Positions 35,074 to 46,281 of a DNA stretch of 64,000 nt are shown in pieces. The DNA lies in assembly GCA_027924585.1 (NCBI GenBank), contig BSBM01000870.1, forward strand, positions 6,137,001 through 6,201,000, given 5' to 3'. The notes under the pieces were generated by a model that saw only the letters and a program-made list of their open reading frames with translations, made no database searches and was not told the origin of the DNA. This DNA comes from Larix kaempferi. Taxonomy: Eukaryota > Streptophyta > Pinopsida > Pinales > Pinaceae. Each line of letters begins with the position of its first letter. The first letter of the stretch is position 1. The position numbers and the translations under genes are program-made.

Positions 35074-36949
35074 AGTAGGGACCCCCATTTCTGGGGCCCT
35101 TCACAATTTGAATCCACAACTTAGCAACACAATATGAAACCAAAAATTTGATCTTATCATTAATAGAAAAGTAAAATAAAACGAAGATTGAACTTAACAA
35201 TTACAAATGAAACCATAAACTTGTCAACTGTAGGTTGATTCCGCTGCCGAAGGAGTATTCGTCACCAACCGATCCAACTTGTCCTCTGCCGTCTGCTTCT
35301 CTCATTGGATCCCACAAGTAAATCTTTTTTAACCATAGGTGAAGCAATCGTTAACTTCTCCACCCAACCGTAGGCTTATGCAATTAGTCGCATAGCCACC
35401 CTCGAGCTTCGGGGTCGTAGAGGATACACACTCACAAAGGTTCAAACATGAGACCCCCCTCACCAGAATACTTAGCCAAACTCACCATATAAAGCACAAT
35501 CATAAATTCATAGCCATTACGACAGTCATCCAACAATAAGGGCCCTTTTCCCTTCTTCTCATCTTTCTTCAATAGGAAATTTTCTGCAACACATGTCGCT
35601 TCATGCAAAAATACTCTTTTATGTAATATTATTTAATACAAATATTCACCCACCCATGTGTCACTCTCTCATGAGAGTACACATACTTCCCACATTTCAC
35701 TCCTAGATGTCCCATGATACTAGGACTCCAATCCCTATTTTAGTGGGTGCAGGTGGAGTTGACTAGTGGATGAATCCTAGTCTATCTTTTGCTCTATATT
35801 TAATTATTCTTGATTATTTAATTACAAATAATCATTTCATGCACAAATAATCTAATGCAATACTATTTGTCAAATATGTAATTATATTTCATGCCCAATT
35901 AATCTAATGCAATATTATATGCCAATTACATAACTACAAATAGTCTTTTCATGCACATCTAATCTAATGCAATACTATATGTCAAATACATAGGTTTTCA
36001 TTTATCAATTTCCTTTATTCATTTAGGTACCACATCATTGGGTCCTTGTGACAACACTTTCTTTCCTTAATCGTCTAGGTACCACATCGTCGGGTCCTTC
36101 TGAAACACTTTCTTTCCTTAAATTTTCTAAGTACCACATCATCGGGTCCTTCTGACAACACTTTCTTTCCTTAATTGTCTAGGTACCACATCGTCGGGTC
36201 CTTCCGACAATAATTTCTCATTGTTACTGTTGTGCTAGGATTCCATGTAGTGATTTTAGGAACCGTTACCATAAATCATCCGGCTACACTCTATGTGAGA
36301 CTAATGGCGTTGAGGATTAAGTTCGTTCTTACTACGCGCCCCTCAACCTCGTACGTGACCAATCCGTTATGGTCTCCCCCGTACGACTTCACGCTTCCCC
36401 GAGTAAAGCTGAAAGGGATTTCCAAACTCGTGTGTGGATGCTTATCGAAAGTCGGCATCATCGTTGTACCCCTGTGTGTGTTTTTCCCATCCTCTGCGAC
36501 CCCCTTTTTTTTGTCGTGAGTCAGTCGATAAACCACCTTACATGTCACTGTACACATACTCAGAGCACACACATCATTAGTACTGCTCAAAACTGTCATA
36601 TCATAATTCACTTCATTCATCCGCTAATCGTTAAGCAAACATAGATAATTTTCCATTGGATTCACATCATAATCACCTGCATTATTCCATTTCCATATTT
36701 CAGCCTAAGTATGACATTCATCATAAGGTTTTACATGTGCTAATAAATCAACAATATTAAAATCACAAGTATCCATAATCGTCATTAAATCATTCATTTA
36801 TTAGAAACATATTCATATATCGCTAATCGGTCAACAATTTATTATAAATTAACATATAAGCAGTCATTTATCTTGGTTTCTTTAACTGGGTCACTTACCA
36901 ATAAGTGTCGTCAATATCGATAGTCATAGCGGGTTTGAGGGGCATTGCA
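35074..36949 (-). repeat. LARD 3' LTR
   Basis: 1,876 bp, closely matching 50347-50591 plus 57586-59215. The first base pair of the terminus has changed (AG instead of TG). It contains four 52-bp units described separately. Open frames at 36232-36644 recur in the other LTR copy but match no known protein. Confidence 0.9.
36025..36220. repeat. 52-bp tandem repeats in LARD 3' LTR
   Basis: Four units starting at 36025, 36077, 36129 and 36181, each AGGTACCACATCGTCGGGTC or close to it, then CCTTCTGACAACACTTTC. The other LTR has the same four units. Confidence 0.9.
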
Positions 36950-36962
36950 TACACCCCCCTTA
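36950..36962 (-). promoter_or_regulatory. Polypurine tract of the LARD
   Basis: On the minus strand the sequence next to the 3' LTR reads AAGGGGGGTGTA. Its position and composition fit a plus-strand primer, and it fixes the element's orientation. Confidence 0.8.
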
Positions 36963-39392
36963 TTAAAACTTCATCCCGAAGTTAATTTTTATCGTACATT
37001 CCTAGACACTTTCACTTTCTTTTCGTAATAAATTTTTATGCCACTCACTTCTATTTTCAACAAATAACCTTCGACATAAACATTAGTAGTTCTACTATCA
37101 CTAGTTTTCGATTTCTTCCAACATATTTCCAACATATTCTTAGGGACTCAATTGTAGTTTCAGGTAATGTAAATCTAATAATACTTTCAATAAATTCCAG
37201 TCCCAACTTAGATTCCCTACACGTTCTAGTCATCCGCGAAGGTCTATGATATCCAATTTAAGCTATATTGCATCAATGGCCACACTATATTTACCCAATC
37301 ATCTTTTTGCATAACAAATCCTAACGATATTTCAAATCTATTGGTTATCCTTTCCTCCAAGATGAGAAGGTAAACGTCATACCTTATTCAGTGGAATACT
37401 GAAGGTAAGTTACAATCACAAGTTAACAAATCAAGAGCGGTCACCTGAATATTCTAAAAGTGAATTCCCAAAAGGCTACATCCAAAGTCCTAAATATTTT
37501 ATAATGTTGGTTCTCAATTTGTTATGATTCAAAACGTCGGAACTTAGTGATTTATTCGAACATATTAATTTTAACTTCCTTGTCGTTTCGCCATTGTGAT
37601 AATGTCCAGGTCAAGGAACTCATCATGTCCTTACCTCATTTCCTCATTCTCGCGTTCATGTTACTTCTTCGGCATATTTTCCCTATATCATCATGTGTGG
37701 GTTGTTGTATTCACATCGAGTCGTATCATGGGAATTAGTTGTATTTCCATTTAGACTTCATCATCTCAGAGGATTAGCATCATTGCGTTTAGCTCGTCGT
37801 GATTATCATCTACATACTTCGTTTGACAAGATCATCTTCAATTGATCCTTCGACGAGTTCTCCAAGTTCTATGTTCCCATTTATCATTTCATGGTCAAGT
37901 CAAGGTTGTACTTTTTTTTTCATTCTCCTTAACAACATTGACATGCTAGAAAATTGTGTAATTGGGCGCGTCTCCTCATGCTAATAACATTGATATCTCG
38001 TTTTCAAATTTTAAGTCTGTTTCACTTCCTTGCGACCATCTGTGGAAGTCTAGGCAAGTATATGCATTTTGTGTCATGACGGCCAAAATTACCAAGTTCA
38101 CTTCCTTCATTAATTGCCTATTCCGGATCCTCCACAAGTTTTCTCATCGTGGCTATGTTCCTAAAGTTATAAGCTACTTATGATGTGCCCAATTGATGGG
38201 CCCTTAGCATAAATTGTCCTTAATATAAAGAAATCTTCACCAGGGTATTATGTATATATATAGTTCTCGATCTTATCCTTTTATGTACCTCATTACAATT
38301 TATTTGATGAATCAACTACCATATCTAATTGTTCATAATTAGATTTACAATTTCACAATTTCTTAACAGTCATCCAATTTCCTTAATGTATATATATATA
38401 ATCTTTCTTCCGCAAATTACGACATCCTCTGAATCATATATATCCTTCCCAAAATAACAATGTCTCCTTTCTTTGAACATTTAATTATAAATGTCTTTCC
38501 TTCTCGATATATAACATACAATTTATTTTCTTTCAACATAATATAACATTCTTTCTTTTCAACATATAATATAAAGCTCATTTCCGATAATTAGAAATCT
38601 TCCTTTCAGTGACATTTATATTTTCTTCCTAAACCATATATATATATAAAACATAATATCTTTATTCCACTATGGATTGGATATATCGCTTTCACTTTTT
38701 TTTCCCTATCCCACAAATATATAACACCTAGATATGAGTTCTTTTTAAAGAAATGACTGCACCTTAATACCATTTTTTTCATTTTTATACCTTATCGATC
38801 AATTTCCTATACATGAACTCATCCTCTTTCCTAACAATACCCAAAATCATTGGGTTAAAGGATAACTAAGCTATAAGCTTTATTGAAGTTAATACATATT
38901 CTTCTACCCAATTCATAACCATGCACTAGGACATAATTATGCTCCTTAATCAATACCCAGAATCATTGGGTTAAAGGATAGCTAAGCTATAAGCTTTATT
39001 GAAGTTAATACATATTCTTCTACCCAATTCATAACCATGCACTAGGACATAATTATGCTCCCTAATCAACATATATATATATATATATATAACTAACTTT
39101 TTCTATACTAAAGAAAACCAATATTTAGTGTAGATCTCTTGATATTAATAAGCTATTCAACTTTTCCTAAATAAAACTTCCATGTCCTTTTCCTTATTTA
39201 TATACCCATGATTTAATACATTACAAATATAAAATTCATACAATTTGAATATATACAATCTAAGCATATAAACTAATCTCATTCAAAAGTTGAATATATT
39301 ACATGACTTTTACAAATCTTTTCCATTTTAATGCGTTATAACTATTTACAACTTCTCATTCCTACTAAATGTATAGACCTGAATGGAATTTC
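36963..39392 (-). other. LARD internal region, 3' part
   Basis: About 2.4 kb of AT-rich DNA with no credible coding frame in the element's orientation. It holds microsatellite-like TATATATA runs (about 38388, 38638, 39070) and a 116-bp tandem duplication. The gag-only element is inserted after 39392. Confidence 0.6.
38835..39066. repeat. 116-bp tandem duplication
   Basis: Two adjacent units (38835-38950, 38951-39066) starting CAATACCC and containing CATTGGGTTAAAGGATA and GCACTAGGACATAATTATG. They differ at only a few bases. Confidence 0.9.
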
Positions 39393-39419
39393 TGTTGATT
39401 TTTAGTGCAGCTGCGAGAC

Positions 39420-39865
39420 CCATTCTCAGAGAGAATGGTACCCTAGTCATTTGACTAGGGTTCCTGGTCAAGTTAACCAGGCAGAGTATGAGTAAGACCC
39501 TAGAAGGTACCCTAGGGCCCCCAGCTGTCTCCTGGGGTTCTTGGTCTAGGACCAAGCAGATTGTTGCCATGGCAAAGTCCCTAGCATGTGGCTAGGGCCC
39601 CTATTTGTCTCTAGGGTATTCTGGTCTAGAACCAGACGGTTTCTTGGTCATGATGACCAAGCAGATCCTGCAGGTTGAGACAGAGACTTCCTAGGTCCTG
39701 CAGATGGTTGATCAACATTCAGCCTAGGACTGAATGCTCAGCTTGAGGCTGAGGACCATTCTCTGGGAGAATGGAGATCCTGGTCATGGACCAGATGGTT
39801 GATCAACATGTCCCAGTCTAGGACTGAGGTTCAACCTTGAGCTGAAAGCCATTCATTGAGAATGG
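39420..39865 (+). repeat. Array of about 20 short hairpin palindromes (5' LTR copy)
   Basis: Consecutive inverted repeats with 5-9 bp arms and 0-10 nt loops follow each other with few spacer bases. Examples: CCATTCTC-AGA-GAGAATGG (39420-39438), CCCTAGTCA-TT-TGACTAGGG (39441-39460), CCTGGT...ACCAGG (39463-39481), CCCCAG...CTGGGG (39518-39536), CTTGGTC-TAG-GACCAAG (39540-39556), TTGCCATGGCAA (39564-39575), CCCTAGC...GCTAGGG (39579-39597), TCTGGT...ACCAGA (39620-39636), CTTGGTCA-TGA-TGACCAAG (39643-39661), GTTGATCAAC (39707 and 39798), CATTCAG...CTGAATG (39716-39736), CTCAGC...GCTGAG (39737-39753), CCATTCTC-TGG-GAGAATGG (39756-39774), CTGGTC-ATG-GACCAG (39780-39794), CAGTC-TAG-GACTG (39814-39826), CCATTC...GAATGG (39849-39865). 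Arms fall into a few related families. Role unknown. Confidence 0.95.
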
Positions 39866-40565
39866 AAGATATTGTTGTCCCCTCTCCTAATCGGTTATTG
39901 CTAAGTTTCTTCTCAAGGGACTGGCCACCCCTTGGCGATGTCTCTAGTACCTAACCCTTAGGAGCAGCGTTAAGGACAAAAGGATTGCACCATCCGTTTG
40001 GATCTTCTCCCTTATACAGTGATGACAAATATATATAAACTATGTATCTTAAGAGAGAGAAAAGTTTTTGGTCTCGATGGTTCTATTTGATTGCTTGTCC
40101 ACTTTGATCTTGTGGTTGTTGACCTATGGTCCTATTCTTACTTGGTCCTAGCACTCTCACTTGTGTGCACCTTTGACTATGATGACTCCTACTTTATGGA
40201 GTATTTTTACATAAGGATTTATTAAAGACCATTGGACCATGTATTATTATGTTTTGTTACAGGGCCTTGTCCCACTTATGTTTTTGGTCTATTTACTTTA
40301 TGTTGGACCTTTGATTTTTCACTTTATGATAAATTCATTAATTATTTATTTTAGTCTTATTAATAAAATCTTCATGATTTTATTAATAAAGACTTTGTAA
40401 TTTTAGTTATAAAGTTTTATTATTTTATTATTATATATTTGTCCATTTAAGTTTTATCTTATTAATACATTGGACTTTTGGTAGTTTATCTTGGACCTCT
40501 CTTTTCTCATTATTTTATTTATTTTTATTTTTCCTATTCTAACCTAAGGTTGTTAACTCCCATTC

Positions 40566-40573
40566 TATATAAA
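40566..40573 (+). promoter_or_regulatory. TATA box of gag-only element 5' LTR
   Basis: TATATAAA in the context CATTCTATATAAACTTTAC. The same sequence is at 44966 in the 3' LTR. It is the best candidate for the LTR core promoter. Confidence 0.6.
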
Positions 40574-40690
40574 CTTTACAAATCTTATGACTCTAGAATT
40601 GTACGGGAGCTTACACTTCACTATTCGTTTTCTTTCTCTTGGGTAATATTGTCGGGTCTGCTCCTATATTGAATTTCACTCCACAGCTTT

Positions 40691-40825
40691 CTCTTCACGG
40701 TATCTCTGTCACGGGTTTATCTTCTCGGCTGTAATCTCTTCACGGTATCTCTGTCACGGGTTTATCTTCTCGGCTGTAATCTCTTCACGGTATCTCTGTC
40801 ACGGGTTTATCTTTATGGAGATATC
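40691..40825 (+). repeat. 45-bp tandem repeats in 5' LTR
   Basis: Three units starting CTCTTCACGGTATCTCTGTC at 40691, 40736 and 40781; the third diverges after CACGGGTTTATCTT. The 3' LTR has the same three at 45091, 45136 and 45181. A larger, 129-bp spaced duplication of the CGGGTTTCCCTCACAGCTTG block (40862 and 40991) follows. Confidence 0.9.
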
Positions 40826-41892
40826 TTTCACGGCTGTAATCTCTTCATGGTATCTCCCTCACGGGTTTCCCTCACAGCTTGACCCTCACGGAGCTCTGTC
40901 TTCACGGCTTGCCTCACAGATTATCTCAGCATTCAGCATTTTGTTATTTCGGATCTGTCTCACAGCTTTATCCTCACGACTTTACCCTCCCGGGTTTCCC
41001 TCACAGCTTGACCCTCACGGAGCTCTGTCTTCACGGCTTGCCTCACATATTATCTCAGCATTCAGCATTTTGTTATTTGTCTCACAACTTTTTCCTCATG
41101 GCTTTATCCTTCACGGGCTTCTCTCACAGCTGTATCCTCACACGGTTTCATCTTCACGGGTTTCTCTTACAGCTTCTCTTTTTTTTTCTTTTTTTTTGCT
41201 GTAGCAATTGATTCCGGTTGTAGCATGTGATTCTTTCACGACCTTTCTATTTCTTGCTGTAGCATTTGACTCTGAGCTGTAGCTTGTGACTGTCTCACAG
41301 CTTCTCTATTTTTTTACTGTGGCATGTGATTGTCTCTATTTTTGCTGTAGCATTTGATTTACTCACAGTTTCTCTATTATGCCTGTAGCATTCAGCAGTC
41401 ATCACTTTAATTGAACTCTGAGTGAGTGTTTGCTTACGTGCTTGACCTTTGTAGTCTACAGCACCCGTGTGTCTTTCTTACTACTGTCATTTTAATTGAA
41501 GAACTTGCGGTCTGTTTTATTCTACCTGAACCTTCTCTCTCTTAAGGTACGTATATGGTTTATCTATTTTGACTTGTCCTTTCAGTGACAAGATCAAAAC
41601 TATCTGAGTATAAGGCTGATCCAAATATTGGTTATAATTCGTTAATGCTACTTCTCATTTAGTTTACTATTCCTGTCACTTGAAATTTATTTTATATATT
41701 GTGCATTTGATGATTCTCGAGGACCAACTCTAATGCAGTGACCAAATGGAGCATTAAGTTGAAAGAGATGAAAATTATATTACTTCTGTTTTAAATTCAG
41801 CTTAAAGTCAATTAAGTATTGCAATTGTTTACATATTCTTGTATCAAGTTTTTATATATGCGATAAAACGTACATAACCTGGAATTTCAACA

Positions 41893-41904
41893 TGGTATCA
41901 GAGC
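41893..41904 (+). promoter_or_regulatory. Primer-binding site (tRNA-iMet), gag-only element
   Basis: TGGTATCAGAGC directly follows the LTR end at 41892, as in the two copia elements of this window. Confidence 0.95.
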
Positions 41905-42014
41905 TTTAGGGTGTAGCTAACTCTGTTTTGCAGCCAACATAAACTACATCGATCCTAAGACAAGATCTCTACTTCACAAAAGCTTACTTGGCAAGTTGAC
42001 TGTAAGGGGTTGAA

Positions 42015-43805
42015 ATGGCTTCTAACTCTGTAAAGGCAGAAGATAGGCTTGAAGGAGCCTCAAACTTTAATGCATGGAAGGCCAGGGTCTTAAATATTTT
42101 GGAGGAAAATGATTTGGATGAATTGGTCACTAATGTTGTGGAAGAACCCACAACAACTCAAGGAAGAGCAGCATTTAAGAAGAAGCAAGCTAAAACAAAG
42201 AGGGTGATTTTTGACTTAGTCAAAGATAATTTGATGCCTATAATAGCTCCTCTAAGGACAGCCAAGGAATGTTTTGATGCCCTAGCTAATCTCTATGAGA
42301 AGAAGGCACCTACTCAAAAGAGGGCCTTGAAAAAGCAACTTCGTTCATTAAAGATGGAGGACAAAGAAACAGTTGCCTCTTTCTTCTCAAAGATTGCTCA
42401 GTTAAAGGATCAACTCATGGCAATTGGAGTTGAAGTAGATGATGATGATCTTGTGCAAACAGCTGTAGATGGCCTCCCTACATCTTGGGAGACATTCCTT
42501 TTAGCAGTGAATGGAAGAGAAACCCAACCAAGCTTTGATAGATTATGGCATGATTGCCTAGAAGAAGAAGGCAAAATCCAGAGTAGATCTGGACCTCAAA
42601 CTGAAAAGAACCTTGCTCTTACTGCCAAGACAAGGAGAGAAAGAAGTTTCCCTCAGCACCAGAACAAAGGTAAGAGACCTCAAGGTAATCACTCTTATAA
42701 GTCAAAAGTAAGATGCTTTAAATGTAACAAGCTCGGTCATTATGCCAACGTTTGTAGAAATCCTCCTAAGAAGAATTGGCATAAAGGAAAGCACCATGCT
42801 TCAACTGCTATAGAAGAAGAAGAGCCTCAACAAAAGAAATCCAAAGTTGAGACCAAGGAAAAAGATCAAAAAGAGTACTACCTTATTTCAGCGCTCTCAA
42901 GTTCCATCTCCAACTCATCAGACTCATGGTGGATTGACAGTGGGGCCACCAAGCATATGACTGGATACAAACAGGCACTTGTAGGTTACAAGGCCAAGAA
43001 GTTTAATGCAAAAGTGGAGATGGGAAACATAAGTACCCTTGAAATAAAAGGAGTTGGTTCAACAGCCTTAAAACTCGATTCAGGTACGTTAATTCATGTT
43101 GAAGAAATTTTATATTTTCCTGGTTTAAAGAGGAATGTTCTTTCAGTGGCAATTTTAGAAGACAAGGGGTTCTCTATAGCCTTCTCAGAAGGAAAAGCTT
43201 TAGTATGGACTAAAGGTGGAAATATGAGCTCAGCTTTTGAAATTGGTGTCCGTGAAGGAGACCTTTACAAGGTTTCAGGACATGTTGTTAAAGCTCTATT
43301 GAATAACCCTTGTCAAGTTTTAGAGATCAAGAGGGAGTCTTACATTGACTCAGACATAGAAGTCCATGAGACTTCTCATTCAGAGAAACAGAGGGAGAAG
43401 GCCAAGAAGCCTTCAGTTGATCTCAAGGAACCTTTTGTGGGGTTTCAAGGTTGCTCCAGTGGGAGCCATGTCACTGATTCAAGTTCAACCACAAATGTGG
43501 AGTTAGCCAAACTTCAAGTTTGGAACAATGTTTTTCAGTTGAAATTGGATAATGATATATGGAAAGTGATTCTCAGACAACAAGGGAAGTCAAGTATAAC
43601 TTCCATCTGGATCTTTAAGATCAAAGTGTTTGCTGACATTCAGAGTTCTTTGAAGCTCTCAGAAATTCCTGTATTCTATGACAGGTTGTTTCACCATGAC
43701 AAGGACATGGTGCAGTTGTCAGTTATGTGGACTAAGCCTCTGTCCTTGACAAGCTTAGTGTTGCTGAGAATGCCTCTCTTGCTGAGAGGGAGTGTTAATT
43801 TTTAG
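42015..43805 (+). CDS. Gag-protease polyprotein of the gag-only element
   Basis: An uninterrupted 596-codon frame from ATG 42015, 110 bp after the PBS. Gag occupies roughly residues 1-230 (MASNSVKAEDRLEGASNFNAW start). A CCHC knuckle CFKCNKLGHYANVC begins at residue 234. The protease motif WWIDSGATKHMTGY has its catalytic Asp at residue 308, with the later GLKRNVLSVAILEDKG block present. After about residue 435 the integrase is missing. Remnants of the RT start (IWKVILRQQGKSSITSIWIFKIK, about 520-542) are joined directly to the RNase H end (SLKLSEIPVFYDRLFHHDKDMV and TKPL). The frame ends in GSVNF with its TAG at 43803-43805, 13 bases inside the 3' LTR. Gag and protease could be functional; movement would need RT and integrase in trans. 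Confidence 0.9.
   Translation: MASNSVKAEDRLEGASNFNAWKARVLNILEENDLDELVTNVVEEPTTTQGRAAFKKKQAKTKRVIFDLVKDNLMPIIAPLRTAKECFDALANLYEKKAPTQKRALKKQLRSLKMEDKETVASFFSKIAQLKDQLMAIGVEVDDDDLVQTAVDGLPTSWETFLLAVNGRETQPSFDRLWHDCLEEEGKIQSRSGPQTEKNLALTAKTRRERSFPQHQNKGKRPQGNHSYKSKVRCFKCNKLGHYANVCRNPPKKNWHKGKHHASTAIEEEEPQQKKSKVETKEKDQKEYYLISALSSSISNSSDSWWIDSGATKHMTGYKQALVGYKAKKFNAKVEMGNISTLEIKGVGSTALKLDSGTLIHVEEILYFPGLKRNVLSVAILEDKGFSIAFSEGKALVWTKGGNMSSAFEIGVREGDLYKVSGHVVKALLNNPCQVLEIKRESYIDSDIEVHETSHSEKQREKAKKPSVDLKEPFVGFQGCSSGSHVTDSSSTTNVELAKLQVWNNVFQLKLDNDIWKVILRQQGKSSITSIWIFKIKVFADIQSSLKLSEIPVFYDRLFHHDKDMVQLSVMWTKPLSLTSLVLLRMPLLLRGSVNF
43784..43792 (+). promoter_or_regulatory. Polypurine tract, gag-only element
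   Basis: GAGAGGGAG abuts the 3' LTR start TGTTAATT. It is also translated as part of the gag frame. Confidence 0.8.
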
Positions 43806-46276
43806 TGCAGCTGCGAGACCCATTCTCAGAGAGAATGGTACCCTAGTCATTTTACTAGGGTTCCTGGTCAAGTTAACCAGGCAGAGTATGAGTAAGACCC
43901 TAGAAGGTACCCTAGGGCCCCCAGTTGTCTCCTGGGGTTCTTGGTCTAGGACCAAGCAGATTGTTGCCATGGCAAAGTCCCTAGCATGTGGCTAGGGCCC
44001 CTATTTGTCTCTAGGGTATTCTGGTCTAGAACCAGACGGTTTCTTGGTCATGATGACCAAGCAGATCCTGCAGGTTGAGACAGAGACTTCCTAGGTCCTG
44101 CAGATGGTTGATCAACATTTAGCCTAGGACTGAATGCTCAGCTTGAGGCTGAGGACCATTCTCTGGGAGAATGGAGATCTTGGTCATGGACCAGATGGTT
44201 GATCAACATGTCCCAGTCTAGGACTGAGGTTCAGCCTTGAGCTGAAAGCCATTCATTGAGAATGGAAGATATTGTTGTCCCCTCTCCTAATCGGTTATTG
44301 CTAAGTTGCTTCTCAAGGGACTGGCCACCCCTTGGCGATGTCTCTAGTACCTAACCCTTAGGAGCAACGTTAAGGACAAAAGGATTGCACCATCCGTTTG
44401 GATCTTCTCCCTTATACAGTGATGACAAATATATATAAACTATGTATCTTAAGAGAGAGAAAAGTTTTTGGTCTCGATGGTTCTATTTGATTGCTTGTCC
44501 ACTTTGATCTTGTGGTTGTTGACCTATGGTCCTATTCTTACTTGGTCCTAGGACTCTCACTTGTGTGCACCTTTGACTATGATGACTCCTACTTTATGGA
44601 GTATTTTTACATAAGGATTTATTAAAGACCATTGGACCATGTATTATTATGTTTTGTTATAGGGCCTTGTCCCACTTATGTTTTTGGTCTATTTACTTTA
44701 TGTTGGACCTTTGATTTTTCACTTTATGATAAATTCATTAATTATTTATTTTAGTCTTATTAATAAAATCTTCATGATTTTATTAATAAAGACTTTGTAA
44801 TTTTATTTATAAAGTTTTATTATTTTATTATTATATATTTGTCCATTTAAGTTTTATCTTATTAATACATTGGACTTTTGGTACTTTATCTTGGACCTCT
44901 CTTTTCTCATTATTTTATTTATTTTTATTTTTCCTATTCTAACCTAAGGTTGTTAACTCCCATTCTATATAAACTTTACAAATCTTATGACTCTAGAATT
45001 GTACGGGAGCTTACACTTCACTATTCGTTTTCTTTCTCTCGGGTAATATTGTCAGGTCTGCTCCTATATTGAATTTCACTCCACGGCTTTCTCTTCACAG
45101 TATCTCTGTCACGGGTTTATCTTCTCGGCTGTAATCTCTTCACGGTATCTCTGTCACGGGTTTATCTTCTCGGCTGTAATCTCTTCACGGTATCTCTGTC
45201 ACGGGTTTATCTTTATGGAGATATCTTTCACGGCTGTAATCTCTTCATGGTATCTCCCTCACGGGTTTCCCTCACAACTTGACCCTCACGGAGCTCTGTC
45301 TTCACGGCTTGCCTCACAGATTATCTCAGCATTCAGCATTTTGTTATTTCGGATCTGTCTCACAGCTTTATCCTCACGACTTTACCCTCACGGGTTTCCC
45401 TCACAGCTTGACCCTCACGGAGCTTTGTCTTCACGGCTTGCCTCATAGATTATCTCAGCATTCAGCATTTTGTTATCTGTCTCACAGCTTTATCCTTCAC
45501 GGGCTTCTCTCACAGCTGTATCCTCACACGGTTTCATCTTCACGGGTTTCTCTTACAGCTTTTTTTTTTTTTTTTTTTTTTGCTGTAGCAATTGGTTCCG
45601 GTTGTAGCATGTGATTCTTTCACGGCCTTTCTATTTCTTGCTGTAGCATTTGACTCTGAGTTGTAGCTTGTGACTGTCTCACAGCTTCTTTATTTTTTTA
45701 CTGTGGCATGTGATTGTCTCTATTTTTGCTGTAGCATTTGATTTACTCACAGTTTCTCTATTCTGCCTGTAGCATTCAGCAGTCATCACTTTAATTGAAC
45801 TCTGAGTGAGTGTTTGCTTACGTGCTTGACCTTTGTAGTCTGCAGCACCTGTGTGTCTTTCTTACTACTGTCATTTTAATTGAAGAACTTGAGGTCTGTT
45901 TTATTCTACCTGAACCTTCTCTCTCTTAAGGTACGTATATGGTTTATCTAGTTTGACTTGTCCTTTCAGTGACAAGATCAAAACTATCTGAGTATAAGGC
46001 TGATCCAAATATTGGTTATAATTCGTTAATGCTACTTCTCATTTAGTTTACTATTCCTGTCACTTGAAATTTATTTTATATATTGTGCATTTGATGATTC
46101 TCGATGACCAACTCTAATGCAGTGACCAAATGGAGCATTAAGTTGAAAGAGATGAAAATTATATTACTTCTGTTTTAAATTCAACTTAAAGTCAATTAAG
46201 TATTGCAATTGTTTACATATTCTTATATCAAGTTTTTATATATGCGATAAAAGGTACATAACCTGGAATTTCAACA
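43793..46276 (+). repeat. Gag-only element 3' LTR
   Basis: 2,484 bp, TGTTAATTTTTAG to GGAATTTCAACA. It is shorter than the 5' LTR mainly through loss of a short CTCACAACTTTTTCC-type block near 45480 and differences in a T-run near 45560. Confidence 0.95.
43820..44265 (+). repeat. Hairpin palindrome array (3' LTR copy)
   Basis: Same array as 39420-39865 at an offset of exactly 4,400 bases, so there are no net indels. About five substitutions separate them. Two would leave a G-U pair in RNA (CATTCAG to CATTTAG; CTGGTC to TTGGTC). One lies in a loop (CCCCAGCTG to CCCCAGTTG). One restores a pair (TTCAACC to TTCAGCC opposite GCTGAA). One weakens a stem (TTTGACTAGGG to TTTTACTAGGG). Confidence 0.95.
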
Positions 46277-46281
46277 ATTTC

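Larger units (their letters stand above)
39393..41892 (+). repeat. Gag-only element 5' LTR
   Basis: 2,500 bp, TGTTGATTTTTAG to GGAATTTCAACA. U3 begins with the hairpin array. A TATA box, TATATAAA, is at 40566, which makes U3 about 1.2 kb and R-U5 about 1.3 kb. Downstream of the TATA box the LTR is rich in CACGGGTTT and CACAGCTT motifs and GCTGTAGCATTTGA repeats. Frames such as 40815-41204 are made of these repeats and are not genes. Confidence 0.95.
39393..46276 (+). mobile_element. Gag-only copia-type retrotransposon (TR-GAG-like)
   Basis: A 6,884-bp element with LTRs of 2,500 bp (39393-41892) and 2,484 bp (43793-46276), and a perfect target duplication ATTTC (39388-39392, 46277-46281). The internal region is only 1,900 bp and encodes gag and a protease-like domain but no integrase core, RT or RNase H. 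LTRs differ at about 1% of sites by eye, so it moved more recently than copia-1. It sits inside the LARD internal region in opposite orientation. Non-autonomous gag-bearing elements of this design (TR-GAG) are known in plants. Confidence 0.9.

Noticed and set aside
36025-36220. Regular 52-bp repeats considered as a CRISPR-like array
   Set aside because: Units are directly adjacent without unique spacers, lie in a plant LTR and are duplicated in the other LTR.
39420-39865. Hairpin array as a tRNA cluster or rho-independent terminators
   Set aside because: No tRNA cloverleaf or conserved A/B boxes, and this is eukaryotic retroelement DNA.
40815-41211. Overlapping plus frames of 110-129 codons in both LTRs of the gag-only element
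   Set aside because: They are translations of CACGGGTTT-type tandem repeats inside an LTR, with different lengths in the two copies.
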